Below, in pieces: positions 27,842 through 36,695 of a stretch of 64,000 nucleotides of DNA. The position numbers and the translations under genes are program-made. The notes under the pieces are model-generated. The model was not told the DNA's origin and did no database searches. It worked only from the letters and a program-made list of their open reading frames with translations. The DNA comes from UBA2357 sp002344625 (GTDB lineage Bacteria; Pseudomonadota; Gammaproteobacteria; Burkholderiales; Rhodocyclaceae), in assembly GCA_937995335.1 (NCBI GenBank), contig CALKIH010000053.1:186001-250000 (forward strand), read 5' to 3'. Each line of letters opens with the position of its first letter. Positions within the stretch are counted from its first letter, which is position 1.

Positions 27842-29674
27842 ATGACTTCTGAAATGGCCTGGGTCTTCGGCCTGCTCGCGGCCTGCATCGGCTGCTTCAT
27901 CGCGAATCGCCCGCGCATGGATGTGGTCGCGCTGATCGCGCTCGTCGCGCTGGTGGTCAGCGGCACCCTCGAGGTCGGCGAAGCGCTCGCCGGCTTCAGC
28001 GAGCCGAGCGTGATCCTGATCGCCGCCTTCTTCGTGATCGGCGAAGGCCTGGTGCGGACCGGAGTCGCGCATCTCGTCGGCGAGTGGCTGGTGGCCCGGG
28101 CCGGCAACAGCGAGACCCGCTTGCTGACATTGCTGATGCTGGCAGTCGCCGGGTTGGGATCGGTGATGAGTTCGACCGGCGTGGTGGCATTGTTCATCCC
28201 GGTCGCGCTGAGCGTCGCTAGGCGCATCGAGGCGGCGCCCGGGCGGCTGATGATGCCGCTCGCGTTCGCCGGCCTGATCAGCGGCATGCTCACCCTGGTC
28301 GGGACGCCCCCCAACATGGTGGTCAACAGCGAGCTCGCACGCGCCGGCCACGTCGGTTTCGCCTTTTTCGATTTCACCCCGACCGGCCTGATCGTGCTCG
28401 CGCTGGGCATCGCCTACATGCTGATCGCACGCCGCTGGCTGGCCGACCAGGCGCCGAAACAACCCGGGTCGCAGCGGCGCCAGCGGCGGCTGCGCGAGCT
28501 CGCGGACGACTATCGGCTGGTCGATAGCGCGCGCCGCATGCTGGTTTCGCAGGCTTCGCCGATGCTCGGCCGCACCCTGGGCGAACTGCAGCTGCGGGCG
28601 CGCTTCGGCGCCAATGTGGTTGCCATCGAACGCCAGCGCCAGTTCGGGCGCGTGATGCTGACCACGTCGGCCAACCGGGAGATTCTCGCGGGCGACATCC
28701 TGCTGGTGCACTTCGCCAATACCGACATCGACTTCGAACGCTTCCGCGCCGACATGCGCTTGCAGGAGCGCGCCTTCAGAAGCGACTACTTCGCCGACCT
28801 GACCCGCGAGATCGGCCTCGCCGAACTGATCATCCCGCCCGGATCGAGCTTGATCGGCAAGTCGATACTCGCGCTGCGCCTGCGCTCGCAGCGCGGGCTC
28901 AACGTCATGGGCTTGCGCCGCAACGGGAATCCGCTCGGCGACGAGTTCCCGCATGAAAAACTGAAGATGGGCGACACCCTGCTGATCGCCGGCACCTGGA
29001 AGTCGATCCGGCTGCTGCAGACCGAAGCCAGCGACTTTCTGGTGCTCAGCCTGCCGGCCGAGATCCACGACGTCGCGCCGGCCGCGCACCGTGCGCCGCT
29101 CGCGCTGCTGAGCCTGGCGATCACGATCGGGCTGATGATCGCCGGCGCCGTGCCGAACGTCATTGCCGCGCTGATCGGCTGCCTGCTGATGGGTGCATTC
29201 CGGTGCATCGACATGGACAGCGCCTATCGTTCGATTCACTGGCAAAGCCTGATCCTGATCGTCGGCATGCTGCCTTTCGCCGCGGCCCTGCAGAAAACCG
29301 GCGGCATCGATCTCGTGGTCAACGGCCTGATCGCGTTGAGCGGCGAAGGCTCGCCCAGGGCCGCGCTCGCGACCCTGTTCGTGCTCACCGCGGCGGTCGG
29401 CCTGTTCATCTCGAACACCGCCACCGCGGTGCTGATGGCGCCGATCGGCATCGGCCTGGCCCAGCAGCTCGGCGCCTCGCCCTATCCGTTCGCGATGACG
29501 GTGGCGCTCGCAGCATCGGCCGCCTTCATGACGCCGGTGTCGTCCCCGGTCAACACCCTGGTCCTCGGCCCGGGCAACTACCGTTTCGGCGACTTCGTCC
29601 GCATCGGTGTACCGTTCACGGTGCTGGTCCTGCTGGTATGCGTCGGCGTGCTGCCGGTGCTGTTTCCGTTCTGA
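27842..29674 (+). CDS. SLC13/DASS-type transporter with two TrkA-C domains
   Basis: A 610-residue inner-membrane carrier. Membrane helices in the first 195 residues and from about residue 420 on surround a cytoplasmic insert with two TrkA-C (RCK-C) domains, near residues 235-300 and 325-390. The conserved carrier loops TLVGTPPNMVVN and TPVSSPVNTLVLGPGNY match the sodium/anion symporter superfamily. Members with such inserts move sulfate, dicarboxylates or similar anions, with TrkA-C as a probable ligand-binding regulator. The substrate is unknown. The ATG at 27842 gives a natural membrane start; no strong ribosome site is seen. The gene diverges from uvrA. Confidence 0.9.
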   Translation: MTSEMAWVFGLLAACIGCFIANRPRMDVVALIALVALVVSGTLEVGEALAGFSEPSVILIAAFFVIGEGLVRTGVAHLVGEWLVARAGNSETRLLTLLMLAVAGLGSVMSSTGVVALFIPVALSVARRIEAAPGRLMMPLAFAGLISGMLTLVGTPPNMVVNSELARAGHVGFAFFDFTPTGLIVLALGIAYMLIARRWLADQAPKQPGSQRRQRRLRELADDYRLVDSARRMLVSQASPMLGRTLGELQLRARFGANVVAIERQRQFGRVMLTTSANREILAGDILLVHFANTDIDFERFRADMRLQERAFRSDYFADLTREIGLAELIIPPGSSLIGKSILALRLRSQRGLNVMGLRRNGNPLGDEFPHEKLKMGDTLLIAGTWKSIRLLQTEASDFLVLSLPAEIHDVAPAAHRAPLALLSLAITIGLMIAGAVPNVIAALIGCLLMGAFRCIDMDSAYRSIHWQSLILIVGMLPFAAALQKTGGIDLVVNGLIALSGEGSPRAALATLFVLTAAVGLFISNTATAVLMAPIGIGLAQQLGASPYPFAMTVALAASAAFMTPVSSPVNTLVLGPGNYRFGDFVRIGVPFTVLVLLVCVGVLPVLFPF

Positions 29675-29705
29675 GTGCCGCCGCGGCGCATTGCGCCGGC
29701 CCGGA

Positions 29706-30350
29706 TCAGTCCGCCGGGCGCAGCACGAACACCACCTGGCCGGTGGCGGCACCCTGGTCGGTGCGAAAGTCGATCCAGCGGCATGCCTCCGGATCGCGGT
29801 CCACCGGATCGCGGCGCTCGCGGGCCGTGCCCAGCTCGTCCTTCCAGTAAGTCTGGGTCACCAGCGCGCGGTGACCATCGGCGACGATCCGCCAGTGCAG
29901 GTGGCGCCTGCGGCTGCCGTAGTGCGCCGGCACGATGCTGGTGAACGTGAACCTGCCGTCGCCATCACAGACGACCTGGCCACGCAGATTGATTTCGTCG
30001 GCGCGATAGCGGGCGATGTCGCCGCTGTTCTCCGGGTGGTAGCGGCCTTCGCTGTCGGCATGCCACAGCTCGACGCGTGCGCCTGCCTGCACGCGGCGCC
30101 CATCGCGGCCGCCCAGTACGATTCCGTCCACACGCAAGGGCGTGCCCGGCATGCGCAACAGGTTGATGTCCATCGCCGCCGGCGAATTGGCCACGTAGAA
30201 GGGGCCGGCGGTGGTGCTGCCGGTGGGACCGCAGGTGACGCAGTCGGCGGGCAGGCACAGGCCGGCGGCCGTGCTCGCGAATGCACGCGGGCCGGCGGCG
30301 AGCAGCAGGCCCGCGCCCAGCGAGGTGATCAGGGTACGGCGGTCGGTCAT
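29706..30350 (-). CDS. Exported intradiol ring-cleavage dioxygenase
   Basis: A 214-residue protein of the protocatechuate 3,4-dioxygenase/catechol 1,2-dioxygenase fold. The four iron ligands are placed as expected: Tyr104 (EGRYHPE), Tyr144 (PAHYG), His150 and His152 (RRRHLHW). These enzymes use Fe(III) and oxygen to cleave catechols between the hydroxyls. The N-terminus has a twin arginine (DRRTLIT), a hydrophobic stretch and an AFA cleavage site, so Tat export of the folded enzyme is likely. No other aromatic-degradation genes are nearby, so the substrate is open. CCGGAG precedes the start. Confidence 0.88.
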   Translation of the reverse strand: MTDRRTLITSLGAGLLLAAGPRAFASTAAGLCLPADCVTCGPTGSTTAGPFYVANSPAAMDINLLRMPGTPLRVDGIVLGGRDGRRVQAGARVELWHADSEGRYHPENSGDIARYRADEINLRGQVVCDGDGRFTFTSIVPAHYGSRRRHLHWRIVADGHRALVTQTYWKDELGTARERRDPVDRDPEACRWIDFRTDQGAATGQVVFVLRPAD

Positions 30351-30513
30351 GGCGGCGGCTCCGGGGGATGTCTCGCTTTGTTCCGATCGCGGCACACAGG
30401 TTCCGTACGCACGGAACGATCGCGCGCGGGCGTGGGGCGGCGTGCGGGCGTTTTGACTGATCGGGCCGATCACTGCAGAATCGGCGGCCCGCATCCTCGA
30501 CCCGAGATCCTGA

Positions 30514-31431
30514 TTGCTCGCCTCCACGTCCACTCACCGCTCCCCCTGGTCCCTTTCGCGCGCCGAATGGGTGTTGGTCGCCATCACGATGTTCTGGGGC
30601 GGAACCTTCATCACCGTCCAGCACGCGCTCAGCGTGACCGGGCCGATGTTCTTCGTCGGGCTGCGCTTCGCCACCGCCGCGCTGGTGATGGCCGTGCTGT
30701 CGGCGCGCATCCTGCGCGGGTTGACCTGGCTCGAGATCAAGGCGGGCTGCCTGATCGGGCTGGGCATCGCGCTCGGCTACGGCTTGCAGACGGTCGGCTT
30801 GCAGACCATCACCAGCAGCCAGTCGGCCTTCATCACCGCGCTGTACGTTCCGATCGTGCCGCTGCTGCAGTGGCTGATACTGCGCCGCCCACCGCGGCGG
30901 ATGACGCTGGTGGGCGTCGCGATGGCCTTCGTCGGGCTGGTATTGCTGGCGGGGCCCGAGGGCAGCCAGCTCCGGCTGAGCCTCGGCGAGGTGCTGACCT
31001 TGCTGAGCGCACTGGCGATCGCGGCCGAGATCCTGCTGATCGGCACCTTCGCCGGCAAGGTCGATGTGCGGCGGGTGACCGTGGTGCAGCTCGCGGTGGC
31101 GTCGCTGTGCGGTTTCGCGGCGATGGCGCCGAGCGGTGAATCCGTGCCGCCGATGTCGATTCTGCTGCTCGCCAGCGCGTTGGGCCTGGGATTGGCGAGC
31201 GCGCTGATCCAGTTCGGCATGAACTGGGCGCAGCGCTCGGTGTCGCCAACCCGCGCGACTCTGATCTATGCCGGCGAGCCGGTCTGGGCCGGCCTGATCG
31301 GCCGCATCGCCGGCGAGCGCCTGCCGTTCCTGGGGCTGGTGGGCGGCGCGCTGATCGTCGCGAGCATCGTGGTCAGCCAGCTCGGCGGGCGGAACGGCAA
31401 GCCGCGCCAATCGCCCAGCGACGAGCACTGA
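30514..31431 (+). CDS. DMT-superfamily (EamA) transporter
   Basis: A 305-residue membrane protein with ten predicted helices in two EamA repeats (start EWVLVAITMFWGGTFIT; second repeat from about residue 160). EamA proteins export amino acids or other metabolites; the substrate is not readable here. The reading frame opens with TTG at 30514, giving the leader LASTSTHRSPW; no ATG lies before the first helix, so a TTG start is the best guess. It diverges from the intradiol dioxygenase gene. Confidence 0.87.
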   Translation: MLASTSTHRSPWSLSRAEWVLVAITMFWGGTFITVQHALSVTGPMFFVGLRFATAALVMAVLSARILRGLTWLEIKAGCLIGLGIALGYGLQTVGLQTITSSQSAFITALYVPIVPLLQWLILRRPPRRMTLVGVAMAFVGLVLLAGPEGSQLRLSLGEVLTLLSALAIAAEILLIGTFAGKVDVRRVTVVQLAVASLCGFAAMAPSGESVPPMSILLLASALGLGLASALIQFGMNWAQRSVSPTRATLIYAGEPVWAGLIGRIAGERLPFLGLVGGALIVASIVVSQLGGRNGKPRQSPSDEH

Positions 31432-31467
31432 CCGCGGCGGCCGGCCGCCGCCGCACGCCGCCGGCAC

Positions 31468-32373
31468 TCAATCGGCCGCCAACGCTTCGAACCGGTCCGC
31501 GAGGTGGTCGATCAGCGCCCGCACCGCGGGCAGCAGGCAGCGGCGCGACGGATAGACGACATGGATCAGCTGGCGCCGCGGCGCCCACCCGGGAAGCAGG
31601 CGGACGAGGCGGCCGGCCGCGAGGTCGCCGCCCAGCATCAGGGTCGGCAGCTGCACGACGCCGACGCCTGCGATCGCCGCGCGGTGCAGCGCGACCATGT
31701 CGCTGGTGATGAGCCGGGGCAGGTGGTGCAGGGTGGCTTCGGCGCCGTTCGGGCCGAACAGCGCCCACAGGTGCTCGTCCTGCGGCGGGCCGAGCGACAG
31801 GCTGGGAAAGGCAGCGAGATCGGCGGGGCCGGCCGGCAGGCCGTGAAGGCCGATCAGCGCGGGACTGGCGACCAGGCACTGGCCGCTTTCGGCGAGCACA
31901 CGCAGCGCCAGGTCGCTGTCCTCCAGCGGCGGCGGGCGCACCCGGATCGCCAGGTCCAGCCGTTCGCTGACCGGCGCCATCCTGCGATTGGTGGCTTCCA
32001 GATGTACCGTCACGCGCGGATGGCGCGCAAGAAACTCGGCCAGCATGCCCCCCACGTGCGCGTGCAGCAACGCGATCGGACAACTCAGGCGCACCGTGCC
32101 CGCCGGCTCGGCACGGGTGGCGTCGACCGCCTCACGCGCGGCCTCGGCCTCGACAAGCATGGCACGGCAGTGCTCGTAAAAGGTCTGGCCCAGTTCGGTG
32201 ACCGAGAAATGGCGGCTGGAGCGCTGCAGCAGACGGGCACCGAGGCGGTCTTCGAGCAGCGCGATACGGCGGCTGAGCTTGGACTTGGGCACGCCCAGGG
32301 CGCGACCCGCAGCGGCGAATCCACGATTCTCGACGACGCGGGCAAAGTAGTAGAAATCGTTGAGGTCTTCCAT
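31468..32373 (-). CDS. LysR-family transcriptional regulator, divergent from pirin
   Basis: A 301-residue LysR regulator. The N-terminal helix-turn-helix starts MEDLNDFYYFARVVENRGFAAAG and the effector-binding domain covers roughly residues 90-295. The start at 32373 has GGAG nearby and matches relatives; a longer frame upstream overlaps the pirin gene antisense and is not coding. Regulators with this N-terminus commonly lie next to pirin genes and control them. The 141-base divergent region should hold the shared operator. The ligand is unknown. Confidence 0.92.
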   Translation of the reverse strand: MEDLNDFYYFARVVENRGFAAAGRALGVPKSKLSRRIALLEDRLGARLLQRSSRHFSVTELGQTFYEHCRAMLVEAEAAREAVDATRAEPAGTVRLSCPIALLHAHVGGMLAEFLARHPRVTVHLEATNRRMAPVSERLDLAIRVRPPPLEDSDLALRVLAESGQCLVASPALIGLHGLPAGPADLAAFPSLSLGPPQDEHLWALFGPNGAEATLHHLPRLITSDMVALHRAAIAGVGVVQLPTLMLGGDLAAGRLVRLLPGWAPRRQLIHVVYPSRRCLLPAVRALIDHLADRFEALAAD

Positions 32374-32514
32374 TCCTGGCTCCGGGTAAGCGCTATGCGT
32401 CTGCGGCATTGTTCTATGAATGGAACGCTGCATGTGAAATTTACGGACTTCCGGTGACGCCGTTTCAAATCTACTGTTGACCCGTGCAACATCAATCCAT
32501 GCAAGGAGGTCATC

Positions 32515-33414
32515 ATGAAGCGAGTCCTGGGTGTATACAGTGCGCCGCGTTCGCACTGGGTCGGCGACGGTTTCCCGGTGCGGTCGCTGTTCAGCTACGA
32601 CAGCCACGGCAAGCAGCTGAGCCCGTTCCTGCTGCTCGACTACGCCGGCCCGGCGACGTTCGAGCCCACCGCGCACCGCCGCGGCGTCGGCCAGCATCCC
32701 CACCGCGGCTTCGAGACAGTCACCATCGTGTATGCGGGCGAGGTGTCGCATCGCGACTCGACCGGTGCGGGCGGGGTGATCGGCGCGGGCGACGTGCAGT
32801 GGATGACGGCGGGCGCCGGCATTCTGCACGAGGAGTTCCATGGCGAGCGCTTCGCACGCAATGGCGGCGCGCTGGAGATGGTTCAACTGTGGGTCAACCT
32901 GCCGGCCCGCGACAAGCTCGCCCCGCCGCGCTATCAAGCCATCACCGCCGCGGATATCCCCACGGTGGCGCTGCCACAGAATGCCGGCACGGCGCGCATC
33001 ATTGCCGGCGAGCTCGGCGGCAGGCGCGGCCCGGCGGCGACGTTTACGCCGATGAACGTGTGGGATCTGCGCCTGGCCCGCGGCGTCGAGACCGAACTTG
33101 CCCTGCCCGACGGCTGGACGGCCGCGCTGGTGGTCTTGCACGGCACGGTACAGGTCAATGGCCACGCGATCGCCCGCGACGCACAGATGGTGGTGCTCGA
33201 TCGCGCCGGCACAAGCCTGACCATCGAGGCCAACGGCGATGCCGTCGTGCTGCTGCTCGCCGGCGCGCCGATCGACGAACCCATCGTCGGCTACGGGCCT
33301 TTCGTGATGAACAGCCAGGCCGAGATCGCGGAGGCGATCGACGACTTCAACAGCGGCCGCTTCGGCGGCATTCCGCACCCAACGCAAGCGGAACCCGCCC
33401 CCACAGCGCAATGA
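32515..33414 (+). CDS. Pirin family protein (first of two)
   Basis: A 299-residue bicupin. The N-terminal cupin carries the metal ligands in GVGQHPHRGFETVTIVYAGE (His-x-His) and the following HRDSTG and GILHEEFHG segments, as in the quercetinase-active E. coli YhhW and human pirin. The C-terminal cupin lacks metal residues. The start has a perfect AAGGAGG site. It diverges from a LysR regulator and is followed after 136 bases by a second, distinct pirin. Bacterial pirins oxidise flavonoids in vitro or modulate central metabolic enzymes; the natural role here is unknown. Confidence 0.93.
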   Translation: MKRVLGVYSAPRSHWVGDGFPVRSLFSYDSHGKQLSPFLLLDYAGPATFEPTAHRRGVGQHPHRGFETVTIVYAGEVSHRDSTGAGGVIGAGDVQWMTAGAGILHEEFHGERFARNGGALEMVQLWVNLPARDKLAPPRYQAITAADIPTVALPQNAGTARIIAGELGGRRGPAATFTPMNVWDLRLARGVETELALPDGWTAALVVLHGTVQVNGHAIARDAQMVVLDRAGTSLTIEANGDAVVLLLAGAPIDEPIVGYGPFVMNSQAEIAEAIDDFNSGRFGGIPHPTQAEPAPTAQ

Positions 33415-33550
33415 GCCGGTGCACGGCGCGGGTTTCGGCAGCACCGCCCGGGCCGGCGGGCCCGGGCCGCACTACACTCCGGGGTGGCCGAGCGGCGCTG
33501 GCCGCGACGCGGCAACCCCACGGATACGACCCACCTGAGAGGATTCGACC

Positions 33551-34465
33551 ATGAGCAACGTCACCACCGAACTTGAACACGAATGCGCGGCCACCGATGG
33601 CTGTGATGCGATCGAACGCGTGCTGCGGCCGCGCGACAAGGACCTGGGCGGTTTTTCGGTACGCCGGCTGCTGCCGACCGCGCAACACAAGACGGTCGGG
33701 CCGTGGATCTTTTTCGACCACATGGGGCCGGCGGATTTTCCCGCCGGCCGGGGCATCGACGTGCGCCCGCACCCGCATGTGAATCTCGCCACGGTCACCT
33801 ATCTGTTCGAGGGCGAGATCCTGCACCGCGACTCGCTCGGCAGCCTCCAGCCGATACGCCCGGGCGACATCAACCTGATGGTGGCCGGCCGCGGCATCGT
33901 CCATTCCGAGCGCGAACGCCCGGAACACACCGCCGTGCCCCATCGTCTGCACGGCCTGCAGCTGTGGCTGGCGCTACCCGAGGCCGACGAAGAGATCGAA
34001 CCGGCCTTCCACCACTACCCCTCGGCGGACATCCCGGCGCTCGACATCGGCGGCGTGCCGGTGCGGGTCATGATGGGTAGCGCCTGGGGCGCCCACTCGC
34101 CGGTGCGCATCTTCGCCGACACGCTGTACGTCGAGGCCCACCTGCAGCCGGGCCAGAAACTGCTACTGCCGGACGCCCCGGAGCGCGCGGTATACGTCGC
34201 GCACGGCGGGCTGAAAGCGCACGGCGTGGACATCCCCGAACACGCACTGGCGATCGTCGCGGACCAGCCGGGCGTGGTGGTGGAAGCCACGGTGGAATCC
34301 CGCATCGCGCTGATCGGCGGCGCACCGGTGGGCAAGCGCTTCATCGACTGGAACTTCGTCTCCAGCCGCAAGGCGCGCATCGAACAGGCCAAGAGCGACT
34401 GGCGCGCGGGCCGCTTCCCCAAAGTGCCCGGGGACGAGGTGGAGTTCATTCCATTGCCGGAATAG
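33551..34465 (+). CDS. Pirin family protein (second of two)
   Basis: A 304-residue pirin of a different subfamily from its neighbour. The N-terminal cupin has RPHPHVNLATVTYLFEGEIL (metal His-x-His), then LHRDSLGS and VHSERE. The C-terminal cupin ends with DWNFVSSRKARIEQAKSDW, a tail typical of this subgroup. GAGAGGA lies before the ATG. The two pirins share the fold and metal site but little other sequence by eye, so this is not a recent tandem duplication. Confidence 0.92.
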   Translation: MSNVTTELEHECAATDGCDAIERVLRPRDKDLGGFSVRRLLPTAQHKTVGPWIFFDHMGPADFPAGRGIDVRPHPHVNLATVTYLFEGEILHRDSLGSLQPIRPGDINLMVAGRGIVHSERERPEHTAVPHRLHGLQLWLALPEADEEIEPAFHHYPSADIPALDIGGVPVRVMMGSAWGAHSPVRIFADTLYVEAHLQPGQKLLLPDAPERAVYVAHGGLKAHGVDIPEHALAIVADQPGVVVEATVESRIALIGGAPVGKRFIDWNFVSSRKARIEQAKSDWRAGRFPKVPGDEVEFIPLPE

Positions 34466-34524
34466 CGACGATCGGTATGGCATCGTGCTCGCGGGACCGG
34501 GCTGAGGACGGCGCCGGCCCGGTT

Positions 34525-35097
34525 TCAGCACCATTGCGCTTCGCATGGTATGCCATCGTTATCGCCGTCCATCAGCGTGCCTGGGCAGTTTCTCTGGAAA
34601 TAAGTCGCCTCCTCGCAAGAAGTCATCTGCGAACAATGCGTACGGCCATCGCAGCGAAACGCACTCGCCCGCGGCGTTTCGGCTACCGGCGTACGGGTGA
34701 ACGGCGACACTGCACCATCCAGATTGACTGAGCTGTCCGGGGTGTACCAGGCCATGAAATCGCCACCAAAGCGGTCATAGCCAACTGCCAACAACGCGAT
34801 CACCAACAACGGCAGCAAACGTCCGAACAGACCACGCCTGGGGCGGGATTGCGCCGGCGGGCGGGGCGCGGGGCGGGCGGACGACGCCCGCTGCGGCCTG
34901 GTCAACGCCGTTGCCCGCTTGCGCCCATCCGGGCCGGTCTCGATCTCGAAACCCAGGATTTCGCCTACGCGCGGTCGCTGCCCGTCACGCGGGAAAGCCG
35001 AAACATGCACGAAAATCTCCGCGCCGCCCTGCGCGGGTGTAATGAAGCCAAAGCCGCGATCGTCGTTCCATTTGCTCAGGGTACCGTGGATTTTCAT
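34525..35097 (-). CDS. Cold-shock domain membrane protein with C-terminal excalibur domain
   Basis: A 190-residue fusion. Residues 1-65 are a cold-shock domain with both nucleic-acid-binding motifs (RGFGFITP and IFVHVSAF). A proline/arginine-rich linker follows, then one membrane helix near residues 88-106 (RLLPLLVIALLAVGY). The C-terminal part has cysteines and the excalibur calcium-binding signature DGDNDGIPCE near residues 177-186. The cold-shock part should be cytoplasmic and the excalibur part periplasmic. Nucleic-acid binding and calcium binding follow from the families; the joint role is unknown. An AT-rich region lies upstream. Confidence 0.88.
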   Translation of the reverse strand: MKIHGTLSKWNDDRGFGFITPAQGGAEIFVHVSAFPRDGQRPRVGEILGFEIETGPDGRKRATALTRPQRASSARPAPRPPAQSRPRRGLFGRLLPLLVIALLAVGYDRFGGDFMAWYTPDSSVNLDGAVSPFTRTPVAETPRASAFRCDGRTHCSQMTSCEEATYFQRNCPGTLMDGDNDGIPCEAQWC

Positions 35098-35337
35098 GTT
35101 TCTTCACGGAAGGGCTTCGGATCTGCTTCCAGGTTGAACGGCGACGCAGGGATTACCGGGCTACCACAATTACGCATATATCGTTACCCCAAACTCGATG
35201 TAATCATTCGAACATCCCAACACGGTCTGGTTTTCGCTATCGACTACGAAACGGGCCGGTGGACGACGGCGCATAATGTCATACGCCTAGATTGGCAAAA
35301 TCTTGGTATCATGATCGATGTTATGGTCATTTGTCCG

Positions 35338-36525
35338 ATGCCATCGGCGAACCGGAACAGGCAGCGTATACCCGAATCTGTATCAGATCACTCACAATGG
35401 AATCAAACCGTGGATTCTTCTGTCATCCAGGAACCGCATCGATCCTTTTTCAAGGATTTTATTCTGAGTAATTACTCCGATCCAGGCCGGTTTAATGATG
35501 AAATCGCTAAGGATGACGAAATGTTCTACAAGGCGATCGTCCCCGGCTACGCGAATGTGGGGGATGCGTACCTTGCATACATGCAATCGGGAAAGCGAAT
35601 GCTGGACGCACTTAGCCAGTTGATCAGGTTCAATTTTGGGGATGAGTTCGCAAACAAGTCAATACTTGAATTTGCCTGTGGATATGGCCGCTTTACGCGC
35701 CATCTCGTAATGAGGCACCCGACGGATAGAACAGTCGTCTCCGACATATACCGCGGTGCAGTAGATTGGCAAAACGAAAAGAATGGGATGACCGGTATAT
35801 ATTCAGTGGCAAAACCCGAGGATTTTGCGCTGATATCCAAGTTTGACGTCATATTCGTGGGTTCCCTGTTCAGCCATCTCCCCAAAGATCTTTTCGTGGG
35901 CTGGCTCGATCGCCTGTTCCGAATGCTTTCACCGGACGGGTTCATTGCGTTCAGTGTACATGACGTGCATCTGGCTCCAAACACGGCTGCAGATTTCGTC
36001 TATGACCGTTCGAGCGAAAGCGCTAGCCTTTCGCACGATATCTACGGAATGACATATGTTTCGGAAGGCTATGTACGGGAGGCGATTGAACAGGCATGCG
36101 GACCAGGCAAGGTGTATCGACGATATTTCAAGGGCCTCTATGAGAATCAAGATCTTTACGTCGTCCCGAAATCCAATGCGGCATCCTGGGCTGGATTTCA
36201 ACTGCAGCCTTCGCCCATCGGTGGATCTTTGTTCGCAAAACGTGATGGCGATAGATTCATGGGGTCCGGCTGGGCATTGAATATTGGCGCAGAATCTGAG
36301 ATTGAGAACGTCACGGTAATCGTTGGCGGTCGCGCCATCGATACCGTTTACACCACACCCGATGATACGGGCGAGATTGCGAAATACTTTCCGGGCATTC
36401 AATCCAGGCCGGTGCACTTTAAGGTGGACCTGCCCATTGGCGCATTCCCGAAGAAATCGGTTGTAAAGTGCCGCGTTACAAGCGGCCTGCATCAAACTTT
36501 CGACGTCTACCTCGGCCTGACATGA
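35338..36525 (+). CDS. SAM-dependent methyltransferase, lower GC than neighbours
   Basis: About 395 residues. Residues from about 95 form a class I methyltransferase with motif I ILEFACGYGRFTRHL, a later acidic strand end (VVSDIYRG) and FDVIFVGSLFSHLPKDLF. The last ~120 residues look like a separate beta-rich domain (GSGWALNIGAESE onwards). The substrate is unknown; comparable proteins occur among surface-glycan genes. Base composition is near 50 percent GC, against about two thirds around it, and codon use is different, suggesting transfer. The start is uncertain: ATG at 35311, 35323 or 35338 or GTG at 35410 all lack a strong ribosome site. The 240 bases upstream are also AT-rich and hold no other gene I can support. 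Confidence 0.75.
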   Translation: MPSANRNRQRIPESVSDHSQWNQTVDSSVIQEPHRSFFKDFILSNYSDPGRFNDEIAKDDEMFYKAIVPGYANVGDAYLAYMQSGKRMLDALSQLIRFNFGDEFANKSILEFACGYGRFTRHLVMRHPTDRTVVSDIYRGAVDWQNEKNGMTGIYSVAKPEDFALISKFDVIFVGSLFSHLPKDLFVGWLDRLFRMLSPDGFIAFSVHDVHLAPNTAADFVYDRSSESASLSHDIYGMTYVSEGYVREAIEQACGPGKVYRRYFKGLYENQDLYVVPKSNAASWAGFQLQPSPIGGSLFAKRDGDRFMGSGWALNIGAESEIENVTVIVGGRAIDTVYTTPDDTGEIAKYFPGIQSRPVHFKVDLPIGAFPKKSVVKCRVTSGLHQTFDVYLGLT

Positions 36526-36695
36526 TCACTCAAAGTGGCGCTCCCGGAGATCAGCCATGGCGACGGGGTGGCCCGGCAGGCGGGTAGGCCACACCGGCGA
36601 CAGGCAGTTTTCTTCAGCACGCTGTCGCCGCCACATCACCACGCGCCGTTCATTGCCGTTCTGCGCCCCAGTCAGACCGACTCCGGCCCGGTCCA

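Noticed and set aside
27836..29752. A 638-codon open frame on the minus strand
   Set aside because: Antisense to the anion symporter gene; Arg/His/Gln-rich low-complexity sequence without motifs.
33478..33530. A string resembling the start of a leucine or serine tRNA (GGTGGCCGAGCGG)
   Set aside because: No acceptor stem, anticodon arm or TTCGA-type T-loop can be folded around it.
36526..36695. Open frame continuing on the minus strand after the methyltransferase
   Set aside because: No start with a ribosome site and no similarity; it is most likely intergenic sequence between the methyltransferase and dmeR.
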